From: Eublepharis macularius
Taxonomy: Eukaryota > Chordata > Lepidosauria > Squamata > Eublepharidae
Reading direction: 5' to 3'
Assembly (NCBI RefSeq): GCF_028583425.1
Contig: NC_072795.1
Coordinates: 8,269,001 to 8,333,000, forward strand
DNA length: 64,000 bases
Every line of letters begins with the position of its first letter. The stretch's first letter is position 1. The position numbers and the translations under genes were made by a program. Shown here in pieces: positions 10,921 through 47,424 of the stretch. The notes below the pieces were generated by a model. The model saw only the letters and a program-made list of their open reading frames with translations. It ran no database searches and was not told the DNA's origin.

Positions 10921-11479
10921 ATCCTGTGCCCCAATTCTACTAAGGGGAGAAACAGACTTCACATTTAACAAAAAGGGTTGTAGGATCCAGCAACTGAGTT
11001 TCTCTTTCTTCTCCATTCTAAAGAAAATTAGGTTCTTTCAAAACAAGTCCTAGAAGTTGAATGAAACATAACAACTAGTATATGCTTATATTTAATCTGA
11101 CTGTCTTACTGTACAATACAAAAAAGTTTCATTTGTATTACATAGGATATATAAATACACTTTGCCATTTGGAATCAGCATTTTACCTTCAATAGAAGTG
11201 ACATTCAGAATAGTCACCCCTAAAATACCAAGGCTGTGAGCCCTTATTTGGGACTTACGAGATGGGACTGCTCTGGCTGACACATGTTTCCAGAATTTAT
11301 TTTTTAATAGCAGATGGATCTGGTGGGATTTTTTACTTCAGTTCTGATTGTTGAACTCTAGTAATGCAGGCTTCTGATTATGAATGTTTTTTAATCCTCT
11401 ACTGGGTTCAAACTGACTTGAATTTAAATGTATTATATTTTCAGGTGGTTTGCTGTGTTGATTTATAGTAGAAAAGCAA

Positions 11480-11545
11480 GATTTGGTCCAGTAGCACCTT
11501 AAATATCAACTAGATTTCCAGGGTATGAGCTTTTGATTTCAGTGT
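11480..11545 (-). repeat. ACTGGACTC-family PLE fragment
   Basis: 'ggtccagtagcacctta' then 'ccagggtatgagctttt' is a short single arm in reverse orientation. Confidence 0.5.
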
Positions 11546-13539
11546 ATACATTGAATCTGAATTTTCAGCTCCAGATGAATGTTTCCTGAGGAAGGAAGAG
11601 GTCCACAGGGAGAGAGGAAATTTGATGTGCTTAGCATGCCTCACTTATTTCAGACCATTGTGTAAAGGGAGCTCTTCCTCTAATATATTGTGGTGCCTAT
11701 CAAACAGGGGAGGATAACTCATTTACATGGGCCAGAATTCAACTTTAATTGAAATAAAGCAGGCCGTGCTTAAAGAACAACCCCTCTCTCTTGCGCTGTC
11801 GTGTGCTCGCATTTTCACGCGCTAGCTTGCTCTCGCTCTCGCTCGCTCTCTCCCAGAGCACGATTTCTCCTCAGCTCAGTTCTTCAGCAGCACAACTCTG
11901 CAGTTCAGAGGTGGCTGCTGTGGTGAGAAAGTGAGAGAGACTAGGATTTAATTGAGCAATACAGCTTCTGCGGAAGGCCTGGCCTGAGTCACCATCCTTT
12001 CTGAAGTGATTTTAGGGTCACCAAATGCCATGTAGGAATGAGTCATGAGCCCAACTTTTTAGTTACTGGGCAGCTGCTTTGGTTTCCAGTCATTACTGCA
12101 AAGCAAAAATAAATTGTCTTACAACCTACAAAGAGAAAATGTGGCTTTGGACACGGAGCTTGTCTGCATTAAGTCCAGCTCATGCTGTTGAAGGGACAAA
12201 ACCGAATACCTAAATCTGTTAAAGTTCATCCTTGTGAAGAAATGTTGGCTGCTGTGCAATACATTGCTAGCTTATGATCTGTTTACCACAGCTGAAAAAA
12301 GGGTTTCCTTCCTGAGTCAGAGTTTGCAATATGTAATGGAAGTGGTACTCAAATGCTGTCCAGATCTTTTGGCCAGAGCTGTAAACTCGGCTCTAAATGA
12401 CTTACTCTAGGAGGCATATCCTGGTTTTGTTTTTTCAAACAATGAATGCTAGTAAGTTATCCCGCCGTCTTCTAGGTGCACTAACTGTGACGTTCAGTGC
12501 AGAGTGACAGTAGAAGCCGCAAAATGGATTTAAATAATCCATTTTAAGAATTTGAAATCTTTTGATTTTTATAATATCCTAGTTTGATACTGTTTGAAGA
12601 CTATGCAGGCATGCTAAAATGTAACCAAACTTGAATCCAAGATGGTAAAATTTGAAGTGAGGATGTAGTACTCCTATATAAATGTGCTGCCTTTAAAGGC
12701 ATGATATATATATTGGGGAATACATGACAAAGTATATCGTAAGTTTAATACATTGGCAATACTGTCTTAAACAGGGTTACATCATCTTCTTGAGCTTCAA
12801 AGGTTGCATCTCACCTGAGCATGGCGCTGTGGGCAACAGATTGCTGACAAGTCATCTCCATTATTGGAACCCGGGTCCTAGCTCTGGGAGACACTGTCCT
12901 ATAGCTCACCAGAGTTGACCACTGACCTCAGTTTGGTGATCTGGAGTTCCCATTCTACACTCTTTGCTATGTTAGTTCTACACCCTGGTCAGCCTCTAAA
13001 GTAGGAATATTATGCTACCAACCAAATCATGTTTTTTTTAAAATATGAACTTTTATTGGGAGTTTGCACAATACAGATATAAGCTGGTAAATGCCAATGA
13101 CGTGAACAGATACAACTTACTGCCAAATCATGTTTTTAATACAAACACCCATGCTCTAAGCCAGTTGCGGTTCTTAAAACCGCTAGGAATGCTAAATTGT
13201 TACAAATGCTTACTATGTCAGCATATCTATAGCCCATCTCAGAGAAACATCTATATCCCCAGTGGAACATTCTTGGCATGTGATTTATACATAGTGATTT
13301 TGATTACTCTTTGTGTAGAGAGAATGCAGCAACAGCTTAACATTTCCTTGATTGAATTTCATATGCTTGCAGGGGTCAAAATTTCAGTTGTCAAATGGAT
13401 CCTGCTGTTTTCAGCTTGTTCAGCAATGCTGATTTTAATCAGTGCTTAACGAGGCTGTCCACATAAAATCCTTCTGGACAGATCCTGATATGTGAAAGAC
13501 TAGGACTCACAAGTCTTGAAACGTTTGTAGCTTAAAAGC

Positions 13540-13735
13540 AATATTCAAGTCCAGTAGAACTTCAAAGGCCAACAAAATTTCCAGGGTATAAGCTTTTGAG
13601 AGTCAGATTCCTTTCATCGGACCCTGGAAAGCTTATAATGTGGAGATCTTGTTTTTAAGATGCTACTAGACTTGAATCTGGCTCTTCTACTATAGACTAA
13701 CATAGCTACTTACCTGAAACTACTTGTATCTTCCA
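13540..13735 (+). mobile_element. Decayed palindromic PLE-like copy
   Basis: The left part reads 'agtccagtagaacttc...gtataagctttt' in reverse. The right part reads 'aaagcttata...gctactagacttg' forward and ends in 'agactaacatagctac'. This is the same inverted arrangement as at 2623 and 45493, but much more diverged. Confidence 0.55.
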
Positions 13736-14466
13736 ACTTGTGTTGAAATTCTTGAGAGTTGTGTAGGTATTGTTGGTTGAAGATGATTTTTCTGAACTGC
13801 GTTCTTGAGGTACCAGAGGTCTTGCAACCTTATTCTGAATTGCCTCTCCACAACTATACTAGATACAGAACTTACTTTGCGAGACAAAGTTCAACATTAC
13901 ATCTGGAATGAATAAGTTTATTCGAAATGCATAATTGTCATCACATTTAGCAAAATGTTGACTGTAGGTCTTAATGATTCTTGGAACGACTGTACAGAAG
14001 AATTTACTGTGCCAGCTCTTACAATTTGTGTCCGGATTTATGCCAAATGTCCTAAAGCATCTCTTGCTGCTGAAGACTCTTGGCCTGCAAAATCCAGTTT
14101 CCAGTCTTGATTCCTACCATTGCCTGGGGGCGGAGGGTGCAACACATCTCCAGTTTCTCATAGCCCTTGCTTCAGAGGAAGTCTTCTTTGGTACCCTTTT
14201 CCCAGAATCCTGCAGGAGTTCCCCTCTCCACCTCCAGCCAACTGCAATTGGAATATTTAAAATCGTTTATACTTTGAGGGCAGATCCATGAATAACATGA
14301 GCATTCTAATTCTTGATGTAGGAGAAGGATGACTTAGTAGATCTCATGTTGCAGGCTGGTGGTCTAGAAAGGCAAAAAAAAAAAGGCCCAGTACTCTTTA
14401 TAGTAGGATATGGTACAGATTACAGCTAACTTTAAACCCACAATGTTGGGGATTTTCTAGTGTTCT

Positions 14467-15060
14467 GATTTAATTTAATTTATTATATTTATATTCCGCC
14501 CTCCCCGCTTTCGCAGGCTCAGGGTGGATAAAAAATACAAACATGTTTAAAAACATTTAAAAACATTAAATAATGCATTTAAAAACATTAAATATAACAA
14601 TTCATGCTGCATAGTGGTTCATACATGCCTCTGTGTTTGCATAGGGGTGATGGTTTAACCCCCCCTTCACGGGGGGGGGCACTGCCCGGCGTTAGCCATA
14701 TGCCTGGCGGAATAGCTCTGTCTTACAGGCCCGGCAAAATGCAAGCAAATCTTGCCGGGCCCTTGTCTCGCAAGACAGAGCATTCCACCAGGTCGGGGCC
14801 AGGACTGAAAAGGCCCTGGCCCTGGTCGACGCCAGGCGGGCCTCCCTAGGGCCAGGGACACTTAAAAGATGTTTTCCGCCAGAGCGGAGAGTCCTCCGGG
14901 GCTCATATGGTGAGAGACGGTCCCTCAGATACGTCGGTCCCAGTCCGCGTAGGGCTTTGTAGGTTAACACCAAAACCTTGAACCTGATTCGGTACTCCAC
15001 TGGCAGCCAATGCAGCTGATGTGTCTTATCAGCGTCTGAGCCCAGAGTAGTGAACTGTAC
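14467..15060 (-). mobile_element. L2-type LINE, 3' portion
   Basis: On the minus strand, frame 15159-14692 encodes the C-terminal region typical of L2-clade reverse transcriptase proteins. It has LHWLPVEYRIRFKVLVLTYK, then ALRGLGPTYLRDRL, RAFSVLAPTWWNAL and a final FRACKTELFRQA-like stretch. The 3' UTR runs to 14467 with the 'tatattccgccctcc' terminus. The homologous part stops near 15060, so the copy is 5'-truncated. Only the C-terminus is left. Confidence 0.75.
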
Positions 15061-15099
15061 AAATGAAAGTCTTGTGCTTTTGTGGTTTGATAATATGTT

Positions 15100-15202
15100 G
15101 GTAGTGGAGGCAGGCAATGGCAAACCACCTCTGTTAGTCTCTTGCCATGAAAACCCCACCAGGGGTTGCCGTAAGTCAGATATGGCTTGAGGGCACTCTC
15201 TA
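15100..15202 (+). mobile_element. BovB / Sauria-SINE 3' tail
   Basis: 'ggcaatggcaaaccacctct' and 'cttgccatgaaaaccc' match the shared 3' end of BovB LINEs and the squamate Sauria SINE. It directly abuts the truncated L2 copy. Confidence 0.6.
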
Positions 15203-15309
15203 CTAATACATTGGTGCCTCTACTTTAGTCCCTGTTTGTCAGTGCTTGCCACGTAGATTACATTCATGGAAGCTACCTGAGGATTGGCCTATGATACAAG
15301 GAAGACTGA

Positions 15310-15800
15310 GGGCCAAACTAGATGTAACGGTGTCCATGGATCCAACTATTTTTTAAAGCCCAGCAAAGTGATCAAAAAATGCTGTGAGGCAGTATGGTAA
15401 GGTGAGGGTGCTTTTCTTCGTCCGTGCACCTTTTCAAGTGCCTAACAGCTGTGGTGTTGTGTGTGCGCGCGCACGCATCCCTTTTGGCACCTGAAAAGGC
15501 ATGTGGGGAGGCAGTGGCTCATCATGCATTGCTTTGGGGTCATTCAGGATTGGGCGCTTTTGTGGCATTTTATCAGTGTCTCGTTAAGCTTTAAAACGGG
15601 TTGGATGCATGGACAATGTCATTTTAAAACCTAATGAAGTGATTTAAAAATGCCATGCTTGGAGGTGGGGGGTGCTCTTGTCCTCCTCGATGCATTTTCA
15701 AGAATGCCTCATCTTGCTGCACTGCAGGCTTTATTGGGCCTTCGTGGCATTCTTACAGCGCCTCATCAAATTTTGAAAGGTGTCTGACGTATGGACACTA
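15310..15800. repeat. Imperfect tandem duplication
   Basis: Matching landmarks recur in order. 'gtccatgga...tttttaaagcccagcaaagtgatc' at about 15340 pairs with 'gcatggaca...ttttaaaacctaatgaagtgatt' at about 15608. 'caccttttcaagtgcc' pairs with 'gcattttcaagaatgcc'. The period is roughly 270 bp. The third landmark near 15790 begins another unit. The family is unknown. Confidence 0.5.
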
Positions 15801-16787
15801 CCATGTCTGTTTTTGCCCATAATTACTTTATTCCAGGTATTTTGACAATATCTGTTATTCAACAAAAATAGTATCTCTTGCCTGTAATGGTAGCATTCCC
15901 CAAGCAACATGGTCCATTCAAGTGTGGGCATAAAAACACGAAGATGTAAACGTGTTAGGATAAATGTAACTGAATTGCACATCCACATAGTTTTGCTAAT
16001 ATTTAAACTTCTGAACCTATTGAATAGCCAGAGATCCAAGCATTGAATTCTGCAGGTGGTAGAATAAGAGAAACTTGTTCTGAGGTAAATGAAGCTGTGT
16101 TTGAAAAAAGCTTTGTTGAGATAGGAATGGCAAACCATATTATCTAAGAATGCAACAGCATACAATTTTGCTGCCATATGAAGCTGTAGAGACACGAGAG
16201 AGTTTTCTGAAAAAGAGAAACTTCTGATGGAGTGAGTTAATGCTTAATCTGGAGAGTTACTGCATAACTAAATTCAGAGGCAACTTAAAGCACTCTAAAA
16301 TGTATCTGTCTAACTTGGGATCAAGAAAGATCTTGCTCGTGTGGAATTGCTGCAGTCTTTATCCGTGCATGGTGTGAACTAAATAGGGGTGCAGTTAGAG
16401 ATGCTCTGCAGAGCAGAATGTTGCTTGAAATGGATCCCAGTCTGTTCTCATTATTTATCTGCTTCACTTGGTGAGCAGAGAGCAGCGTGTAAGAGGGTTT
16501 AATCTGAAATGGCCATCTTGTTATCTAAGGCAGTTTTAAACGGACAAAATAGTCAAAATGAGTTTATGGCAATGTGCAAGTATGATATCTAGTTAATCTC
16601 TGATTTGCAGTCCTCTTTGAAAGCTAAGATAAGTACAGTTTTTAGGATGAATATACTGAATAACAGTAACCAGCCATGGGTATATATAAAAGTAACTGCC
16701 TTGTGTTACAAAGCCTTTCTTTGTGATATCACCCTCCCTTCACTAACCAAGCCCATAGCACACTTCTGTGCATTAGAGAAAGAGAGC

Positions 16788-16866
16788 TCAGACTTGCAAA
16801 AGCTCATGCTGAAATTAATCTTGTTAGTCTTTAAGGTGCTCCCTGACTCTTCTTGCTTGTGTACAG
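16788..16866 (+). repeat. ACTGGACTC-family PLE fragment
   Basis: 'gcaaaagctcatgctgaaatt' then 'gttagtctttaaggtgct' is a single arm. Confidence 0.55.
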
Positions 16867-17120
16867 GGAAAAATCTGTTAACCCTCAGCACTACATATTT
16901 GCAGCTTTTTGTGTTCTGCTCTAGTACAGGCGGGTTTCAGGGAATACTACAGCTTGTGTGAAAATTCCTAAATTCTTGTACCTGTAACAGTGGCTCACTG
17001 TTCCCAGCAAACCGAGATCAGCTGCTAAAAAGAGTAGGACTTAATCTTCGACAAGAACAGACAAGACAACTCTCTTTTTCTGCACTAGTTGTAAAACTTT
17101 GAACAACTAAAAATCCTACT

Positions 17121-17276
17121 GTGGTTGTTGTGGGTTTTCCGGGCTGTATTGCCGTGGTCTTGGCATTGTAGTTCCTAGGAACTACAAAGGAACTACAATG
17201 CCAAGACCACGGCAATACAGCCCGGAAAACCCACAACAACCATGGTTCTCCGGCCGTGAAAGCCTTCGACAATACA
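17121..17276 (+). mobile_element. Palindromic PLE-like insertion, 13-bp duplication
   Basis: TAAAAATCCTACT occurs at 17108-17120 and 17277-17289. The inverted arms, about 17123-17176 and 17188-17241, meet at a short junction within 'gtagttcct'. Here the constant family end (...cgacaataca) is on the right and the left arm is the shortened one, so orientation is opposite to the copy at 4401. The arms stop before the hammerhead-like segment. Confidence 0.8.
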
Positions 17277-18977
17277 TAAAAATCCTACTATTTCAGATCT
17301 AGTTTGAGGATTCTTCTGCTCAGACGATTGGGCATTTGAGTCTTTAGAACAAAAATGATACTGGAATCAGACTTTGTTATAAGTAACGGCAAAACCTAAT
17401 GTGACAATGAAATTAGCTTTTTGAAAAGTGATTGTAACTAATGTTGGGTTAGGGCTAAAGGTTTGTTGATGAGTTGTTCTTTGGCTCTTTTCCTGGAATG
17501 CCAGGGTCAGCATACAGGCTTAAAGTAAGAGATCAGCTAAACTTTTTAAGGGCAGCACATGGGAGGAGTACTCTCTCCTTGTTCTTGCAGCAAGCAAGAT
17601 GGAGTCATAGTGATCCTTGGCAGTGTCTTTTACAACCAACTGCTGGTATCCCTGTTTAAAAATGTCTGAAGTTACGGCATGTGGCAAGCCACCTTGAGTT
17701 GGTACTCTGGAGAGGCAGTGTAGCAATCTTCTAAATGAAAATAAAGTAGTGAAGCTTTGCTATGCTACCAAGTTTTACCTGACTGCTGTCTGGTTAGTGC
17801 ATTCATAGGCCTCAGTCATGCAGCTGGTAACAAATGGCATTATAATGAGAAATATAAGCTTCCACCTATGCAGCAGCATTCATGGAGTATTTGCCCACTG
17901 AGTTGACTGGGAAGCCCAGTGGGGTTACTTCTCCTGACCTTCAGAAAGACCCGATTCTTTTCAGAATGGCTGGGGCAATTTCTTATATAACGTCGGTAAT
18001 ATTGATACACTTCTAGGGCTATGTGAAAGTTATGAGACCAGGAGTTGCAGAAACGATGACCTACCATTTAATAAGTATAGCTGGTTCTGTAGTATGGCAG
18101 GCTTTCTACTGAACCAGCATGTGATTTCATCCCACAACTGATAATGCTGGTATAGTGCTGATAGTGCATAATTAAGAGGGTGCAGTGGCTTAAATGTAAT
18201 GCTGAAAACTTGGTCAGATTCTATTGGTTTGACTCCATAAATGATTTTGATCCTGTTCTGCCTGAAACTTATTTTTACTCTTAGAAAATCAACTCCACAG
18301 AAATGTTCAGAACACCCTACATCTGACCTCTTCAGGGAAACTCTTGGCCACCTGGCTTCATGAGTCACTCTGCCTTGTGGTACTTTGCAGCCATAGTTAA
18401 TATAGCCACTGTAAGGGTTTCTTTCCTCTTGATGCAGCCACTCATAATGCTCGAAACCTCTGCACAGTATTACTTTGGTTCATATGAATGTACTGATCCT
18501 AGAAGTGTGGTATTTGACCTCACAACTGCCGTCATCAATGTATCTAAGTCACAACATGGTCAAATCTGTGGGTACTTAAATCTAGAGACTAGAGTCATGA
18601 ACAGAGAACAGCTTTCTACAAATAAGAGAAAAACCTCAGTTTGCAGAAAAATCTAAAATAAAATACATTGGGGGTTAAAACCTGCCGTGATAATAAAAAC
18701 TAAATACTTTGTAATAGTTGTATGATATTCTGTATAAGAATTCCTGTTTGATATTGTAGCACATTGCACCTTACTACAGAAAGCCTTGCTTTCTGTCAGT
18801 ATAAGGCATGGGGAGGAGGCAGGGCTTGGGCCCTTTCTTGGAGTGTTTTGGCCTTTGAGAGAGGAGTGGGCCAGGCCCACCAGCAACCACTGGGCAACTT
18901 ACTACCATGCAACTGCCATGATTTATCCATGCCTTGCTGCTTGCTGCTGTTCAACACCAGCCACCCCACGAAAGTCA

Positions 18978-19075
18978 CTGAGTATAGTGGTTAGAGTTTC
19001 AGACTAGCAACTGGGAGACCCAGGTTCAAATCTCTGCTCTGCCATAGAAGCTTACTGGGTGGCCTTGCACCAAGG
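18978..19075 (+). mobile_element. MIR-like tRNA-SINE head
   Basis: 'agtatagtggttagagttt' and 'caggttcaaatctctgctc' are box A/B-like and are followed by 'actgggtggcc'. The rest of the SINE is missing. Confidence 0.6.
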
Positions 19076-19210
19076 AAGGGAAAGATGAAATAGTAGGGGA
19101 GCGGGAAATGAGATGTCCCTGCAGATCCTTGTTCGTCTCCCACTTCTGATAATCTAGCAGCAAACACTATCTTCTTACCCTTCCCCTTTTCTGCAGTTAG
19201 GTTTCCTAGT

Positions 19211-19235
19211 TGCAGGCAGGCAGGCAGGCAGGCAG
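19211..19235. repeat. (GCAG)n short tandem repeat
   Basis: About six units in intron 1. Confidence 0.9.
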
Positions 19236-19803
19236 ATATAGTGTGTTCTGGAGGATAAGTATGATGCTAGTACAGGAACAGCTGATGTGAGTGGCCCTCT
19301 TTCCATTTGTCAGCTTAGAAAGCTGTGCTGTCTGCTTAAAAGAATAAAAGCTTATAAATGGCACGAGTGTGTTGGCAGCCCCAGCTTGAACACTGGCCAG
19401 TTGTGAGGAGGAGGGTGGTAGCCTGCATTTAGAGAGGAGCCAGAGGTGCTTTCTTCTTTACTCAGAGTGGAGAGTGTTGAGTAGATCTGTAGAGCTCCAA
19501 TTCAAGCCCTGTGTATTGGATGGGGTATAATAAAATGGTAGTAGGCACTCTTTTATTAGTACATTGCTGTGCTTTTTTCTCTGGAACAAATTGCTGATGT
19601 GTACATGGATACATTTGGACTTCTGTCACAATAATGTGAGGATGTAAATCCTCTGATGGGAAAAAGCAAGTATCCACAAGAAGTATTTTTTACTTCATTT
19701 ACCAACTTCCAGATTCAGCAACTTATCTTTCAAACAAAACAATTTGACCGCCGTGATGTTATGTTCTCTGCCATAGGTCTGATTTCTTCTTCTTTGTTTG
19801 TAG

Positions 19804-43263
<23,460 letters not shown>

Positions 43264-44240
43264 TCCTCCGCGTCGACCTGGCTTCCTCTTTCCCCAGCCA
43301 GCCTCCCTTGGTCTCAAAGTACAATTGAAGAGCATCTCTCTGGCCCCTCCTCTGTTCGGAGGCTGGAAGCTAGACGCCTGTGGCTCCTCTCTGGAAAATG
43401 GACAGTGCTGCCTGCTCAGGTTTTGGTCGCTATCCATCATGGCTGAAGTCAGACAGCTAAAAGAGCCTGACTGGCATCTTGCTTCTGTTCCAGGGTCTGA
43501 AAGGGCCAGTCTAACCACCACCACCACCCCTTGTGATCATTCTAGGGAATGTCCACCATGTAACAAGCCCTCTTCTGTTGGTGTCACTACTTGCATCGTA
43601 GCCTAGTATTTTTGGAAGTTCTTGTGCACATGTACTTGTAGAATAGGTCTGAAAACTGTAGACTGGACAAACCTTGAGTTGATTCCAGCTTCCGTACCTG
43701 CTATTGGCTGTTGTGGTGGTTTGTTAAAGTGCAGCAGGAGTGGGGCTTGCTTTCCCCTCCTCCGCTGCCTTTCTGTTTTTTCCTACAACATCCTTAGAAT
43801 GGAGTCCTACTTTGGGAAGGTTTGTGACCAAAACGGCTGAGGGTTGGCATTTCTTGCTGGAGGTTGGGGGTAGCACAGCAGTTCAAAGCCTTGGAGGGCA
43901 AGGTCCTTGGAGCACTGATAGCTGACTAAGCCATCACCTTCCCCCTCCGCCAACTTAGAACTTATACCCGACTCTCAAAACGAATCCCTAGGAAGCTGAC
44001 TTTGTGTCAGGACGTGAAGTGCAGAATCGGTCCCCTGCAATCCAGAATTTGTCAATAAGTCATGCATCTTCTGCCTCCCCCACCCATGCCTAATCGGCTT
44101 ACGCTTTCTTCTGCTGAATGCTTTTTGGTCCATAGAAATGCTGCCGCAACCTACAGTCCTCTGCTTCAATAGTGTGATCTCCCATTTTGTACACTTGTGA
44201 TTTGTTCAGTTCAAAACCTAATAAAAGTATGTAGAACCTG
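43264..44240 (+). other. AP2M1: AP2M1 3' UTR
   Basis: About 1 kb of sequence without recognised repeats. It ends just after the poly(A) signal; the cleavage site is approximate. Confidence 0.75.
44220..44225 (+). terminator. AP2M1 poly(A) signal AATAAA
   Basis: Canonical AATAAA, followed at 44240-44256 by a GT-rich stretch (ctggttggagtgctgc), as at genuine cleavage sites. No better signal was seen between the stop codon and here. Confidence 0.8.
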
Positions 44241-44575
44241 CTGGTTGGAGTGCTGCTACTCATTGAAGGGCAGAGGCCTTAGGTAGATGGCTGCCCCTTA
44301 ATCTCTTAGGCTAAAGTGATGGACTGAAACAGACCTTTGCCGATGCACACAATGCACGAAACAATGTTGCTCAACCTTGGACTGCACATCTCTGATCCTA
44401 CAATGAGAGAGCTGAGGCTCTGATACTGTGGTGTGGAGAACTGGCATCACATCCATGTACACATCTTACTCCATAAAGTTCTGCATGCATTCAAGGTTTG
44501 CCATTAGGTACAGGGCTTAAAGCGAAGCAGTGGCTGCAACTAAATAGCTTCTTGGACCTCTGCACAATTTGCAAC

Positions 44576-44822
44576 CAGCTTGGTGTGGTGGTTAAGAATG
44601 CGGGACTCTAAGCTGGAGAGCCAGGTTTGATTCCCCACTCCTCCACTTGAAGCCAGCTGGGTGACCTTGGGTCAGTCACAGCTCTCTCAGAGCTCTCTCA
44701 GCCCCACCCACGTCACAGGGTGTTTTGTTGTGGAGATGATAATGGCATACTTTGTAAACTGCTCTGAGTGGGTGTTAAGTCATCCTGAAGGGTGGTATAT
44801 AAATCGAATATTATTATTATTA
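44576..44822 (+). mobile_element. MIR-like tRNA-SINE
   Basis: A full-length copy: 'ggtgtggtggttaagaatgc' head, 'gtgaccttgggtcagtcac' core, 'gtggtatataaatcg' tail, then ATT repeats. Confidence 0.85.
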
Positions 44823-45492
44823 CTGAGACAGGTGCTATGCTATGCTTACCTGCTGATCTTAGATGCTTGGGGTTCATTTAGGGAACCTCACCAGACTTCT
44901 TGAGACCTTAGAACATACCGTGAAGCAGTGCATTGGGGGATGGTTGAAAGTGGTGGGCAAAGCTGTGTTTGAGAAGCATTTCCTCCATCTTCCTACAAAA
45001 CCCTGGGACTACCTTGGACATGGTTCAAAAACATATATATGTATTTAGGTAAGTAGCTTGAGCCAATAGGCTTGAGTGACTTCAGTTTTGGACTAACTTT
45101 GTAACATGTTCCACCAGAAGAAGATTGTAAGTCAAGAGGCCGTTGTCCCTGGTGAAGGTTGCTGGATCCTGGGTCATTTGTGCTCTATCTCTAATGACTT
45201 TTACACCCTCATCGGTCCTTTTTTTGCTTGGTGGCGGGGACCAAATTCAGATCTGACTATGCCTGTAAATAAAATCAGCTGAGCCTCTGCACTGTACTGA
45301 AACAGTCAAACAGAACATCCTAGTCCAGTAATGGCTGGTGCTGCAGCATTTTCTATAACTTTCTCCTTTAAGGAGCTGCTGTATTTCTTTCAAACCTGGA
45401 CACTCGTAGGAATCGCCATCCTTAGTGTCAAGTAAGAGTTCGGGCAAGCTGTCTTGAGCAGCTATGTATTGAGACTTGCTCAGATGCAGGAC

Positions 45493-45692
45493 AAGTAAAG
45501 AGTCCAGTAGTACCTTTAAGGCTAACTTTATTGTAGCATAAGCTTTTGAGAACCACAGGTGGCTGCATGAATCTGACAGAGAGCTGTGGTTCTCAAAAGC
45601 TTATGCTACAATAAAGTTGGTTAGTCTTAAAAATGCTACTGGACTCTTTACTATTTTGCTACTACAGACTAACACGGCTACCTTCTGAATCT
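45493..45692 (+). mobile_element. Palindromic PLE-like insertion, 8-bp duplication
   Basis: TGCAGGAC flanks both sides (45485-45492, 45693-45700). The inverted arms (about 45497-45555 and 45585-45650) share 'gtagcataagcttttgaga' and its complement. The right end carries the constant terminus (agactaacacggctacc) and the left arm is shortened. Confidence 0.75.
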
Positions 45693-46073
45693 TGCAGGAC
45701 TAGTCTCTTGCTAGAATTGGCTTGGGACCAACCCCAGTCAAGTTCAGGATCCAGAAGTCTGTAGTCTCAGCTTGCTGAAGCTTCACGTACATGCTTAAGG
45801 GCTTTCATAGTTAGTTGACAATTTGTATTCTCTACTTGACAAAGATGGACCATTGGCCTAAATTGACTAAAGTAGCACATCGGTTCTGTGAAAGATTGCC
45901 TTCTCCTGTGCTCTTTTCTATACTTGGCACTCTTGCTAAATCCAGAGCTCTTCAGGTATATCTCCATGTGTAAGTGTCTTGGGATGCCCTTCCCTCATAC
46001 CCCATGATTTATATACAGTTGTAGGGCCTTCTGTGGTGGTCTGCATAGTCTACCTACAAGCATTAGTAAAATC

Positions 46074-46162
46074 AAAAAGAGTCCAGTAGCACCTTTAAGT
46101 GCTACTACTAAGTGATTTTGCTACTACAGACTAACACGGCTAACTCCTCTGGATCTACAAGC
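46074..46162 (+). repeat. Internally deleted ACTGGACTC-family PLE copy
   Basis: 'agagtccagtagcaccttta' in reverse orientation runs directly into 'gctactacagactaacacgg' forward. A minimal fold-back copy. Confidence 0.6.
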
Positions 46163-46856
46163 ATTAGTAGTTCTGAGGACATAGGATGGTCTTTACAGGG
46201 ACTCACAAAGGTAACAGTTCCCGCAAAATGGTTTTTGGTAGCTACTTTTCTAATGTGTTCTTTTACTCAGTAAAATGAACACTAAACTGTAGGCCTTTTG
46301 GTCTCAACTCCAGCCTCCAAACTTCCACTGAAGACCGTAACTGCTGCATCAAGAAACACAGTGGCAAAGTTGCTTATGTGCTTTTAATAGTCAAGGTTCT
46401 TAATTTCAAACTACTTTGCTTGTAAAATTCAGAAAATCCAAGAAATAAATGAGATTTCAAATCAAGTCATATTTCTTCCATATTTCTGTGAAGCTGGACA
46501 CTTCGATTTTGGGACCAACTATAGAATGTGCTGTTGGCAAATGGAAAGGAGGCCCACTAATGGGGCCCTGACCATATATGCTTGGGGTCTCCAACTTTTT
46601 TTAGCCTGTGGGGGATCTTTGGAATGCTGGTACAACTTCAAAATGGCTGCCGCACAAGGTAGACCCAACCACAAAATGGCTGCCCCCAAAGGCAGAGCCA
46701 AGTACACCATGGCAAGGAAAATCATATCTAACTCTTACATTAACTCTTCGACGTTTTAAACATTTTTGTTTTAACAGGATACTTCTTAAAATTAACAGTG
46801 CTTTAAAATATTTCTTTGTGTACACTCAGAGTACCTTCAATCATACATAGAAGACT

Positions 46857-47060
46857 AGGGATGTGCGTTTCGGCTTTCGAAATCCCGAAAGAAAGCCGAA
46901 AGAAATGTCTTTCGGGTTATCCGAAACGTTTCGGGGAAAGCCGAAACGTTTCGGGTTATCTGAAACAAAACAAGCCGAAACGTTTGGGCTTGTTTCGGCT
47001 TTCTTTCGGCATTCAAGAATCGCCATTTTGTTTTTGCTAGGCGTTTGCCTTAGAGACCCT
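46857..47060. repeat. CGAAACG-rich DNA-transposon-like fragment
   Basis: Starts 'tagggatgtgcgtttcgg', a terminus common to reptile nonautonomous elements. It contains at least six alternating 'gccgaaacgtttcgg'-like palindromes. The opposite end was not found, so the copy appears partial. Confidence 0.5.
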
Positions 47061-47424
47061 TGTGCTCTAGTGGTAACTGCTGCTGAAGCAACATTTAAAA
47101 AAAAATGTAGTCGGGCAGCCCTCCAGTGGCCAATCAAGCTCTGCTGGGCAAAAGCCCCACCTGCCCTGCCCACTTTCTACAATTCCAGGGGGGCCCTGGA
47201 AAGGTATTGGCCACCATGGTACCCGTGGGCACCATATTAGAGACCTTGGATATATACTCATATATGGAAATTCCAGTTCCTTGATGATATTTATATTAAT
47301 AATATCTTGTCTTCTGGAAAGTGAAACTATAGATTACGTTGCCTTGTAAGGCTAGTTTTCCAAGGCAAAGCACTTGAAATGTCTTGCTGACCCTGTTTCA
47401 TGCTCTCAACTCCGCGTCCCTCAG

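Larger units (their letters stand above)
1079..19803 (+). other. AP2M1: AP2M1 intron 1
   Basis: 18.7 kb bounded by GTGAGC and the acceptor TTTGTTTGTAG. It contains the PLE-like palindromes, SINEs and LINE remnants listed separately. I see no gene or exon in these unlisted stretches: 2847-3760 (with a weak local duplication near 3140-3320), 3833-4388, 4794-5540, 5781-7260, 7831-8335, 8484-9800, 10921-13540, 13736-14465, 15801-16785 and 17290-18975. Open frames here are short and lack recognisable domains. A CT-rich run lies at 11800-11852. Confidence 0.7.

Noticed and set aside
13045-13449. 134-codon plus-strand open frame in intron 1
   Set aside because: A single open frame with no known domain. 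The start region looks like a LINE-type 3' end ('gaacttttattggg'), but I could not confirm a family.
15731-16195. 154-codon minus-strand open frame in intron 1
   Set aside because: No recognisable domain or splice context. It overlaps the tandem duplicated unit.
19211-19235. CRISPR-like or regulatory array
   Set aside because: A plain 4-bp microsatellite. The window is vertebrate nuclear DNA.
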